Source of the DNA: Verrucomicrobiota bacterium
Lineage (GTDB): Bacteria; Verrucomicrobiota; Verrucomicrobiia; Methylacidiphilales; Verrucolacustridaceae
Direction of reading: 5' to 3'
NCBI GenBank assembly: GCA_016876055.1
Contig: VHDM01000009.1
Coordinates: 1 to 23,274, forward strand
Length of the DNA stretch: 23,274 bases
How positions within the stretch are numbered: the stretch's first letter is position 1; each line of letters starts with the position of its first letter. A program made the translations under genes and the position numbers. This document shows positions 8,417 through 14,721 of this stretch, piece by piece. A model generated the notes under the pieces. It saw nothing but the letters and a program-made list of their open reading frames with translations, searched no databases and was not told the origin of the DNA.

Positions 8417-8815
8417 TCAGAGTTCGCCGCGGGCGACGGCTTCTTTGGCGAGACGATCGGCTTCCTTCTGGCGTTCTTTCTCCGCCTTGGCCGTCCAGTC
8501 ATCCCAGGATTTTCCAAACGCGGTATCCTCTCCGGTGAAGCGGACGCGGGCGATGCGACTGGCGGGGAGGGTTTGGGGAAGCGAGTCCTTGCCCTGGGGA
8601 ACGAAAAGATGCACCTGATCGCCGGGCTCGTTGTAGAGATACACAAAGCCCACGAGATGAGAGCCGTCTTGAAGATCGAGCGTCACATCCCCGCGATAAT
8701 CGAAGGCGTTTTGCAGGGCGTTTCGGCGGGCGGTCGCGTCGTTACACGCCATGGTGCTGCCCTCGATGGAGCCCGGCTTGTGCGTGGGCAAGGCGTGTTT
8801 GTCGGCCTGGGGCAT
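8417..8815 (-). CDS. small conserved protein next to hpnH, possible Sm-like fold
   Basis: This 132-residue soluble protein lies 15 bases downstream of hpnH on the same strand. Its middle reads A-F-D-Y-R-G-D-V-T-L-D-L-Q-D-G-S-H-L-V-G-F-V, reminiscent of the beta-rich core of Sm/Hfq-like proteins. It ends with a charged helix after F-T-G-E-D-T-A-F-G-K-S-W-D-D-W. From memory, similar short proteins occur in planctomycete and verrucomicrobial genomes, often near hopanoid genes, but I could not check this. An alternative ATG at 8752 (M-A-C-N-D-A-T-A-R-R) has a GAGGG-like site before it and may be the true start, giving 111 residues. Function unknown. Confidence 0.75.
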   Translation of the reverse strand: MPQADKHALPTHKPGSIEGSTMACNDATARRNALQNAFDYRGDVTLDLQDGSHLVGFVYLYNEPGDQVHLFVPQGKDSLPQTLPASRIARVRFTGEDTAFGKSWDDWTAKAEKERQKEADRLAKEAVARGEL

Positions 8816-8830
8816 GGGAGGAAAAAAAGG

Positions 8831-9847
8831 TTACGTGCCGTAGGCCAGGGCGGCCTTGACGGTGCGGGCGAAGCCGGGAACGGAACCGAAGGTGTCGTCG
8901 ACGGAGCTGGCCTCGTAGCCGCAGTGAACCATGCAGTCGCGGCACTTTTCGTTGCCGCTACGGTGGCCGTACTGCTCCCACGCGGTCTCCTCCATGAGTT
9001 GCTTGAAGGTGGGGACGTAGCCGTCTTGAAGGAGGTAGCAGGGCTTTTGCCAGCCGAAGATATTGTACGTGGGGTTTCCCCAGGGGGTGCATTCGTAGTC
9101 GACATTGCCTTGGAGGAATTCGAGGAAATTGGGGGAGAGGTTGAATTTCCAAGAGCGCTTGCGGTTGGCGAGGATCTGGCTGAAGAGTTTTTTGGTGCGC
9201 TCGCGACCGAGGAAGTGTTCCTGATCCGGGGCCTTTTGGTAGCTGTAGCCCGGGGAGAGCATCATGCCCTCCACGCCGAGTTTCATCATTTCGTCAAAGA
9301 ACAGGCGGACGCGGGAGGGATCGGTGCCTTCGAAAAGGGTGGTGTTGGTGGTGACCCGGAAACCCCGCTGCACGGCCTCGCGGATAGCCTCGACGGCGAT
9401 CTTGTAGGTGCCGTCGCGGCAGACGGCGGCATCGTGTTCGGGCTCAAGCCCGTCCATGTGGACGCTGAAGGTGAGGAATTTGGTGGGTTTAAAAAGGTCG
9501 AGCTTGCGTTTCAGGAGGAGAGCGTTGGTGCAGAGGTAAACATATTTTTTACGGGCGACGAGACCCTCAACAATCTTGTCCATCTCCGGGTGGATGAGGG
9601 GTTCGCCACCGGGAATGGAGACCATGGGGGCGCCGCATTCTTCGGCCGCGGACCAGCACTGTTCGGGAGTGAGGCGCTTGCTGAGAACGTGGTCGGGATA
9701 CTGGATTTTCCCGCAGCCGGCGCAGGCGAGGTTACAACGGAAGAGAGGCTCGAGCATGAGGACGAGCGGATAGTGTTTGTTCCCGCGCAACTTCTGCCCG
9801 AGAACGTAGGAGGCAACCGTCCATGCTTGGCTGATGGGGACTGGCAT
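8831..9847 (-). CDS. hpnH: HpnH, radical SAM adenosyl-hopene synthase
   Basis: HpnH joins a 5'-deoxyadenosyl group to diploptene, the first step toward extended C35 hopanoids in the membrane. The 338-residue protein carries the radical SAM cluster motif C-N-L-A-C-A-G-C (Cys 38, 42, 45) within the family-specific context P-L-V-L-M-L-E-P-L-F-R. It also has S-I-P-G-G-E-P-L-I-H, the stretch V-Y-L-C-T-N-A-L-L-L, and F-L-G-R-E-R-T-K-K-L-F. A C-terminal C-x-x-C-x-x-x-C group (K-C-R-D-C-M-V-H-C) is also typical. The ATG at 9847 (M-P-V-P-I-S-Q-A) matches the family start; an upstream TTG would add 27 residues that look unrelated. No squalene-hopene cyclase or other hpn gene lies in the window. The two genes behind it look co-transcribed. 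Confidence 0.94.
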   Translation of the reverse strand: MPVPISQAWTVASYVLGQKLRGNKHYPLVLMLEPLFRCNLACAGCGKIQYPDHVLSKRLTPEQCWSAAEECGAPMVSIPGGEPLIHPEMDKIVEGLVARKKYVYLCTNALLLKRKLDLFKPTKFLTFSVHMDGLEPEHDAAVCRDGTYKIAVEAIREAVQRGFRVTTNTTLFEGTDPSRVRLFFDEMMKLGVEGMMLSPGYSYQKAPDQEHFLGRERTKKLFSQILANRKRSWKFNLSPNFLEFLQGNVDYECTPWGNPTYNIFGWQKPCYLLQDGYVPTFKQLMEETAWEQYGHRSGNEKCRDCMVHCGYEASSVDDTFGSVPGFARTVKAALAYGT

Positions 9848-9860
9848 AGGAGAAGCGAAA

Positions 9861-9888
9861 AGGCTACAAATCCTGATCGATATGTCAA
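9861..9888 (-). promoter_or_regulatory. putative promoter of hpnH
   Basis: On the minus strand TTGACA (9888-9883) is followed by a 16-bp spacer and TAGCCT (9866-9861). Thirteen bases separate the -10 box from the chosen hpnH ATG, which would leave a leader of about six bases and no SD. Its position also supports the ATG at 9847 over the upstream TTG, which would lie before the promoter. The remaining part of this 93-bp divergent gap must also hold the nadE promoter, which I cannot place. Confidence 0.45.
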
Positions 9889-9940
9889 CGGAAGGTGGCG
9901 GCCTGAATTCGATGCTTAAATCACTCAAGATCTTCAGCTT

Positions 9941-11617
9941 ATGAAAATAGGAATTCTCCAGCTTGACCTGACGGTGGGGGACTTTTCCGGCAACTCCCTA
10001 AAAATCCAGCAGGCCTACGAGCGGGTGGTGAAGGCCGGGGCCAAGCTGGTTTTGGCCCCGGAACTGGGGCTTTGCGGGTATCCACCGAGGGATTTGTTGA
10101 ACCGGGAGGACTTTGTGCAAGCCCACGACCGGAGCTTGCGGCAGTTGGCGGCCAAAACCGGGCCGGTTCCCCTGTTGATCGGGGGCGTTGAGAAATTCAA
10201 GGGCAAGGATGGGCGGCCGTTGCATAACGCCGCTTTTCTTTTGCATCAGAGAAAAGTCCGCGTGGTGGCGCGCAAAGCCTTGTTGCCGACTTACGACGTT
10301 TTTGATGAAGACCGCTACTTTGAGCCGGGCGGGGATTCGCAACCCATCCGGATCGGCGAGATGAGGGTCGGGGTGACGATCTGTGAAGACATCTGGAACG
10401 ACGAGGAGGTGTGGCCGGTGCGACGCTACCGGCGGGATCCGGTGCGGGAGCTTACGAAAAAGGGAATTGATCTTTTGGTCAATCTCTCCGCCTCGCCCTG
10501 GAACATCGGCAAGGAGCGAACGCGCTACCGGCTGCTCCGGGAGGTGGCCTTGCGATCCAAGATTCCCGTGGTGCAGGTCAATGCCGTCGGGGGCAACGAC
10601 GAGTTGGTTTTTGATGGGCAGAGTCTGGCGGTAGGCCGGAAGGGAGGGGTGTTGGCGCAGGGCGCGGCGTTTGGGGAACAGTCGTGGGTGGTGGATTTGG
10701 ACGGAAAAGAAGCGAAACCCGAATGGGCTGCGGAGGAGGAGCAGGTGTTTCGTGCGCTGGTGCTGGGCACGAGGGACTACCTGCAAAAATGCGGATTCCG
10801 CGAAGTGGTGCTGGGATTGAGCGGGGGGATCGACAGTGCCCTGACGGCCGTGATTGCAGCGGAGGCGATGGGGCCGGACAAGGTTTTGGGAGTGGCGATG
10901 CCGAGTCGTTTTTCCAGCGAGGGCAGCGTGCAGGATGCCGAGGCGTTGGCGAAGCGGCTGAAGGTCCGGTACCTAAAAATTCCGATCGAGAACTCTTTCC
11001 AGTCGGTGCTGGCCTCGCTGGCGCCCGCGCGGGGTGGAAAAAGCGGAGGGCTGACCGAAGAGAACCTTCAGTCGCGCCTCCGCGGGGTGATCCTGATGGC
11101 CATCTCCAACGAGACCGGGCGGTTGTTACTGACCACCGGCAACAAGAGCGAGTTGGCCGTGGGCTACTGCACGCTGTACGGGGACATGTGCGGGGCGTTG
11201 GCGGTGATTGCCGATGTTCCGAAAACCATGGTGTATCGGGTGGCCCAGTGGGTGAACCGGGCGCGAGAGATTATCCCGAAGTCATCGATCGAGAAGGCGC
11301 CCAGCGCCGAGTTGAGGCCCGATCAAACCGATCAGGACAGCCTGCCGCCCTACGAGGAGCTGGACCGGATCTTGGAAAGCTACGTGGTGAATGATGGATC
11401 CATCCAGGCGATGGCTAAAAAAGGGATTTCCAAAAAGATCGCGCAGGAGATGGTGCGAAAGATCGATTTATCTGAATACAAGCGGCGGCAAGCGGCCCCG
11501 GGACTGAAAATTACGACGAAGGCGTTTGGGGTTGGGCGCCGCATGCCGATCGCCCAAGCCTTCGATCCGAGGGGCGCGGCTTCGATGAGGATTCCGATTA
11601 AGACAAGGGAGGGTTAG
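9941..11617 (+). CDS. nadE: glutamine-dependent NAD+ synthetase
   Basis: NadE converts nicotinate adenine dinucleotide to NAD+ using ATP and ammonia from glutamine. The 558 residues combine a nitrilase-type glutaminase domain (about 1-270) and a PP-loop synthetase domain. The glutaminase triad is visible as Glu41 (A-P-E-L-G-L-C-G-Y-P), Lys112 (R-K-A-L-L-P-T-Y) and Cys148 (V-T-I-C-E-D-I-W). The ATP-binding loop is S-G-G-I-D-S (294-299). Later conserved segments include T-G-N-K-S-E and the lid-like E-L-R-P-D-Q-T-D-Q-D-S-L-P-P-Y. Length and domain order match two-domain NadE, so no separate ammonia source is needed. There is no SD before the ATG. Its stop overlaps the stop of the convergent sulfotransferase gene. 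Confidence 0.96.
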   Translation: MKIGILQLDLTVGDFSGNSLKIQQAYERVVKAGAKLVLAPELGLCGYPPRDLLNREDFVQAHDRSLRQLAAKTGPVPLLIGGVEKFKGKDGRPLHNAAFLLHQRKVRVVARKALLPTYDVFDEDRYFEPGGDSQPIRIGEMRVGVTICEDIWNDEEVWPVRRYRRDPVRELTKKGIDLLVNLSASPWNIGKERTRYRLLREVALRSKIPVVQVNAVGGNDELVFDGQSLAVGRKGGVLAQGAAFGEQSWVVDLDGKEAKPEWAAEEEQVFRALVLGTRDYLQKCGFREVVLGLSGGIDSALTAVIAAEAMGPDKVLGVAMPSRFSSEGSVQDAEALAKRLKVRYLKIPIENSFQSVLASLAPARGGKSGGLTEENLQSRLRGVILMAISNETGRLLLTTGNKSELAVGYCTLYGDMCGALAVIADVPKTMVYRVAQWVNRAREIIPKSSIEKAPSAELRPDQTDQDSLPPYEELDRILESYVVNDGSIQAMAKKGISKKIAQEMVRKIDLSEYKRRQAAPGLKITTKAFGVGRRMPIAQAFDPRGAASMRIPIKTREG

Positions 11618-12756
11618 CGGCGGGGGGAGATGGTGAAGCCGTGCTTCTTCATCATCGGACCGAGCTGGTGGCGGAGCCAGTCGGCGGAGAGGCCGAACTC
11701 CCGCAGCGAGTAGCGGTGGGTGCTTTTGTATTCGAGGGATTGCCGGGCGGAGCGGGTAATGGCGGCGGAGGCTTTGGGGCTGAGCGGAATCCGAAAATGA
11801 CGGTAGATGGAGCGAACGGTATCACCGGGTTTGGCAACGAGATCCTGGTAACGGATGCGTAGGTAGCGGTCTCGTTCCGCGCGGGCGTCTTTCTCCTCCA
11901 AATGACGGAACCAGGCGGCGGCCAATTCCGCATATTCGAGCGAGGCCTGGCTTTTTTTAGGGAGCTGGGGCTCCACCCAGTTCCAGACGGGGTAAAAGAC
12001 GCTGACGTGAGAGGCGATGGAGTCAGCCGGGTTGCGCAGGATGTTCACGATGCGGGCGTCGGGAAATTCCTGCCGGAGGGAAATCACACAACCGGAAAGC
12101 TGGGTGGCCTTGGAGAGGAGGGTCTTGTTCCGGCCATGGAGGTAAAGATGGCGCTGCAGGCAGGAACGGTAGTAGCGCATGACGCGTTTCCGCTGGGGCG
12201 CGGGCAAGTCATCGGCAAAGCCGGCACCCCAGAGGAGCCGGACGTAGGGAAAGAGGAGATAAATGGCCTCGGTGACAAAGGTGTAGACAAAGAAACCGTC
12301 GTCCTCCTCGGGCTGGGCGAGGCGCATCTTGTGCATGTTGTCCCAACCGCCGAAGAAGCGGCGCTCGATCCAGGTAACGAGCAGACCAAGAAAGCTATCC
12401 CGATTTGAGCCAAGCCGAGCCAAGGCGAGGATGATTTTTTGGAGGGTGATGCTGGGGAAAATGGTTTGGTACATGAGAACCGGGGCAAAGACCTCCCGAT
12501 TGCGGGCGAGAAGTTTTTGTAAAAAAGAAGTGCCGCTGCGGGGCGGGGCGATAATGAAAACCGGGCGACGGATCTCCTGACGCAGGAATCCGGGAAAGAA
12601 GACATGGTCCAGGGCCCGACCGATCGCGACGACGGCCCAAAAGCAGGTGAGCAGAAAAAGAAAAAAGGCGGTAATCAGCCAGCGCCGGACCCGGAAAGGT
12701 TCCCCCAAGTAGGACTGAAAAAGGGCTTTGGAAGTTAGGCTGATATTCAGATACAT
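11614..12756 (-). CDS. membrane-anchored sulfotransferase family protein
   Basis: This 380-residue protein resembles PAPS-dependent sulfotransferases of the Sulfotransfer_3 type. The phosphosulfate-binding loop is I-A-P-P-R-S-G-T-S-F-L (PPRSGTS at 71-77). A 3'-phosphate-binding segment reads N-I-L-R-N-P-A-D-S-I-A-S-H. A hydrophobic helix (about 26-46) precedes the domain, so it is probably tethered to the inner membrane. The acceptor could be a lipid, glycan or protein; the sequence does not say. The ATG at 12756 is preferred to an upstream TTG at 12810, whose extension would read into the divergent promoter region. No PAPS-synthesis genes are nearby. There is no SD. Confidence 0.85.
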   Translation of the reverse strand: MYLNISLTSKALFQSYLGEPFRVRRWLITAFFLFLLTCFWAVVAIGRALDHVFFPGFLRQEIRRPVFIIAPPRSGTSFLQKLLARNREVFAPVLMYQTIFPSITLQKIILALARLGSNRDSFLGLLVTWIERRFFGGWDNMHKMRLAQPEEDDGFFVYTFVTEAIYLLFPYVRLLWGAGFADDLPAPQRKRVMRYYRSCLQRHLYLHGRNKTLLSKATQLSGCVISLRQEFPDARIVNILRNPADSIASHVSVFYPVWNWVEPQLPKKSQASLEYAELAAAWFRHLEEKDARAERDRYLRIRYQDLVAKPGDTVRSIYRHFRIPLSPKASAAITRSARQSLEYKSTHRYSLREFGLSADWLRHQLGPMMKKHGFTISPRR

Positions 12757-12830
12757 GAGAGGAGTGAGAGGGTTTTTAATGGAAAAGCGGGTGCGGACAA
12801 TGCAAACCAACCCCTGCGGGATATGTGTGC

Positions 12831-13451
12831 ATGAATATCGATTTTTTGATTCAAGCCGTTTCCGAGTACCGGTATTTCGCCATGTTCGGAATCCTGTTTG
12901 TTTCCGCCATGGGGGTGCCGATTCCGGAAGAGCCCCTGCTCATCGCCAGCGGTCTGTCCGTCGGGTGGGGAGATTCCCGGTATTCCCTGGCCGTGGTGGC
13001 CTGTTTGGCGGGCATCCTCGCCGGGGACATGTGGGTCTATTTCCTGGGGAGGCGGGGAGGGAGGTGGTTTCTGAGCACGCGGTTGGGCTCTTGGGTGTTT
13101 TCCAACAAGCGTCAGCATCGGATTGAGCATCTTTATGAAAGGCACGGAGCCAAAACCGTGTTCCTGGGGCGTTTCATCCCGGCTGTACGTTTCGGGGTGT
13201 TTTTCTTTGCCGGCCGTCACCGGATGCCGATCCGCAAGTTTCTCGGTTTGAATGCGCTGGGCGCGATGGTCTACGCCCCGCTGTGGATCTGGTTGAGCGC
13301 GCTGGCAGGAGAAAAGTTCGCCCAGACGCCGGCAGCGCAGAAAGCGGCCGAGGCCTGGGTGGAGCGGGGAGGTCTGATCCTGATCGGACTGGTTTTGGTG
13401 GTGATCGCGCTGCTGGTCTGGGGAGCAGGGAAGAAGCAGCCCGCAGCTTAA
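12831..13451 (+). CDS. DedA-family inner-membrane protein
   Basis: DedA (SNARE-associated/VTT) proteins include transporters that flip undecaprenyl phosphate or phospholipids across the inner membrane. This 206-residue protein has the re-entrant motif V-P-I-P-E-E-P-L-L-I-A-S-G near residues 29-41, then Y-F-L-G-R-R-G-G. It also has the conserved G-R-F-I-P-A-V-R with F-F-F-A-G after it, and several hydrophobic helices, the last near the C-terminus. Conserved acidic and arginine residues of the family are present. The ATG at 12831 is chosen over a GTG two codons earlier. It is divergent from the sulfotransferase gene with a 74-bp gap. The substrate cannot be deduced. Confidence 0.92.
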   Translation: MNIDFLIQAVSEYRYFAMFGILFVSAMGVPIPEEPLLIASGLSVGWGDSRYSLAVVACLAGILAGDMWVYFLGRRGGRWFLSTRLGSWVFSNKRQHRIEHLYERHGAKTVFLGRFIPAVRFGVFFFAGRHRMPIRKFLGLNALGAMVYAPLWIWLSALAGEKFAQTPAAQKAAEAWVERGGLILIGLVLVVIALLVWGAGKKQPAA

Positions 13452-13525
13452 GTTTTGGATCAAAAGGTAGCCGTTTATGTTGATGTTGAGGTTTGCGAAG
13501 ACTTAAACCAGAGGGCCGGGCTTTT

Positions 13526-14185
13526 TTAGCGGGAGGAGTTCCAGTCGCGGGTGGAGTAGCGCTCACGGAAAAGTTTTTCGGCGAGCTCCTTTTCCGCACA
13601 GGTCTGGGCGGTGGTGCTCCAGGAGGTCTGGAGGACCCGGGCGAGATGGTCGGGAAGAATTTTCGCAAGTTGGGCAGGGATTTGGCCGGGGAGTAAGATG
13701 CTTCCCTGATGAAGGCAACCCTGCCGGGTACGGCGTTGGGCGGCTCCGGCCAACTTGCCTCCCTGGGAATCCAAGATATCGGCGGGAACCGGCTTGAGAA
13801 AACAGGAGGCATGATCCTTCTTGGGCTGAGCGGTGGCCAAGTGGCAATCGATTCCGGCGGCCCGCAGTGCGGTGGCCACGCCCTCATGGATGGCGCGATA
13901 AGAAGGAAGGGTGCCGGCCGCGGTCAGAGGGTGATCGGCAGGCAGGACCAGGGTGTAGGTGAGATCCCTGCCATGTTCGACGAGCCCCCCCCCGGTATAG
14001 CGGCGGACAAAAGAAGTCCCGGTGGCCACGACGGAGGCTTTTTGGAAATAACCGATGGAAACACAGACTTCCTCCCAGCCATACATACGCAGGATGGGGT
14101 CTCGGGCATGACGTAGGAGAGACTCGTCGATGGCCATGTTGGCAGCCGCGGAGGATTTGGAGTCGAGGAGAAGGCGACCGGACAT
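13526..14185 (-). CDS. lipoate-protein ligase A / octanoyltransferase family protein
   Basis: The protein (219 residues) belongs to the BPL/LplA/LipB fold family, which attaches lipoate or octanoate to carrier lysines of 2-oxoacid dehydrogenases and GcvH. Visible motifs are R-R-Y-T-G-G-G-L-V-E-H-G (61-72), D-L-T-Y-T-L, and G-G-K-L-A-G-A-A-Q-R-R (Lys144), followed by H-Q-G-S-I-L-L. Cys128 in H-A-S-C-F aligns with the nucleophile of LipM-type octanoyltransferases, and the protein lacks the extra C-terminal domain of long LplA proteins. LipM-like transferase therefore seems more likely than ATP-dependent ligase. It is a single gene, convergent with dedA across a 74-bp gap with no convincing terminator, and has no SD. 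Confidence 0.85.
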   Translation of the reverse strand: MSGRLLLDSKSSAAANMAIDESLLRHARDPILRMYGWEEVCVSIGYFQKASVVATGTSFVRRYTGGGLVEHGRDLTYTLVLPADHPLTAAGTLPSYRAIHEGVATALRAAGIDCHLATAQPKKDHASCFLKPVPADILDSQGGKLAGAAQRRTRQGCLHQGSILLPGQIPAQLAKILPDHLARVLQTSWSTTAQTCAEKELAEKLFRERYSTRDWNSSR

Positions 14186-14192
14186 GATTCAA

Positions 14193-14222
14193 TTAAGTTT
14201 AAGTTGAAGTTTAAGTTGAAGA
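14193..14222. repeat. short hexamer tandem repeat in a divergent promoter region
   Basis: Five hexamers follow one another: TTAAGT, TTAAGT, TGAAGT, TTAAGT, TGAAGA. Viewed differently, the 12-mer TTTAAGTTGAAG occurs twice in tandem (14198-14209 and 14210-14221). The tract fills most of the 53-bp gap between the divergent octanoyltransferase and lipoprotein genes and is much more AT-rich than its surroundings. It ends just before the lipoprotein ribosome-binding site. Confidence 0.8.
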
Positions 14223-14238
14223 AAGTAAGGAGGTTGGG

Positions 14239-14535
14239 GTGAAGATACTCTGTTCCTATGGTCGGATGTGGGGAGTGGCTCTTGGAATTTTTGCGCTGGG
14301 GATGTTTGGGTTGGCTGGGTGTGCGGGGATGAGCAATCGGGACGCCTCGATGGCGTTGATCCGGTCCGATGTGCCTCTGAAAGAGGCGGGGCCAAACCAA
14401 GTGACGCCGGCGACCTCCACGCTGCGGCGCGGGGATCGGGTTTTTGTGCGCCGAGTGGTGGGGGATTTTGCCGAGGTGGAAACGATGGATCGGCGGACGG
14501 GGTATGTGCCCACGGGTGTGTTGGAAGAACAGTAA
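14239..14535 (+). CDS. small SH3-like lipoprotein
   Basis: The 98-residue protein starts with a lipoprotein signal peptide: a hydrophobic stretch ending in the lipobox G-L-A-G-C with Cys28 as the lipidated residue. The mature part has about 70 residues. Its C-terminal half reads L-R-R-G-D-R-V-F-V-R-R-V-V-G-D-F-A-E-V, then T-G-Y-V-P, which fits a small SH3-type beta barrel. It is probably anchored in the envelope, perhaps binding peptidoglycan or protein; the partner is unknown. The GTG start is supported by a strong AAGGAGG site at 14227-14233, five bases upstream. It lies upstream of thiC but is separated from it by the thiC promoter and riboswitch. Confidence 0.8.
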   Translation: MKILCSYGRMWGVALGIFALGMFGLAGCAGMSNRDASMALIRSDVPLKEAGPNQVTPATSTLRRGDRVFVRRVVGDFAEVETMDRRTGYVPTGVLEEQ

Positions 14536-14544
14536 GCAATCGAG

Positions 14545-14572
14545 TTGACCCGGCCCCGGAGAATTTTAGGAT
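14545..14572 (+). promoter_or_regulatory. putative promoter of the thiC riboswitch transcript
   Basis: TTGACC (14545-14550), a 16-bp spacer and TAGGAT (14567-14572) stand just before the TPP aptamer. A start about seven bases after the -10 box would fall near 14579, right at the 5' edge of the riboswitch, which strengthens the placement. Confidence 0.55.
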
Positions 14573-14581
14573 TTGCCAATA

Positions 14582-14666
14582 GGGGAGTCCGGACGGCCGG
14601 GCTGAGAGTCGGGAACCGTGGTTCCGAGACCCTTGAACCTGATGCGGATCATGCCGCCGGAGGGAA
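14582..14666 (+). promoter_or_regulatory. TPP (THI-box) riboswitch aptamer upstream of thiC
   Basis: The aptamer binds thiamine pyrophosphate and switches off thiamine synthesis genes. The conserved blocks appear in order: GGGGAGTCC, then GGGCTGAGAG after a small CCGG/CCGG hairpin, a GGAACC-GT-GGTTCC hairpin, ACCCTTGAACCTGATG, and the pyrophosphate-sensor side GGATCATGCCGCCGGAGGGA. The usual CTGG...CCAG helix is replaced by GCGG (14644-14647) and CCGC (14654-14657), a compensated change that keeps pairing. It sits directly before thiC, its classic target. Confidence 0.95.
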
Positions 14667-14679
14667 AAAGCCGATCGCT

Positions 14680-14716
14680 CTTCTTTCCCTTTCCGGAGGC
14701 CGCTGAGGGAAGGAGG
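14680..14716 (+). promoter_or_regulatory. expression platform: SD-sequestering hairpin of the thiC riboswitch
   Basis: CTTCTTTCCCT (14680-14690) can pair along its whole length, with two G-U wobbles, to AGGGAAGGAGG (14706-14716), which contains the thiC ribosome-binding site. The loop is 15 bases. The 3' end of the aptamer (AGGGAAAAAG, 14661-14670) can compete for the same upstream arm. This suggests translational control: with TPP bound the aptamer end is held, the hairpin forms and the SD is masked; without TPP the arm is captured and the SD is free. No U-tract follows, so this is not a terminator. Confidence 0.7.
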
Positions 14717-14721
14717 CAAAG

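Noticed and set aside
8033..9919. A 628-codon open frame on the plus strand opposite hpnH and its neighbours
   Set aside because: It is the antisense shadow of hpnH and the two small genes; the protein is Gly/Ala/Val-rich with no family features, while the minus-strand product is a clear HpnH.
9848..9928. A 27-residue N-terminal extension of HpnH from a TTG codon
   Set aside because: HpnH proteins start near M-P-V-P; the extension has no family similarity and overlaps the likely promoter.
13452..13525. A terminator between dedA and the octanoyltransferase gene
   Set aside because: There is a T-run after GGCCGGGC, but no stem of useful length can be formed before it.
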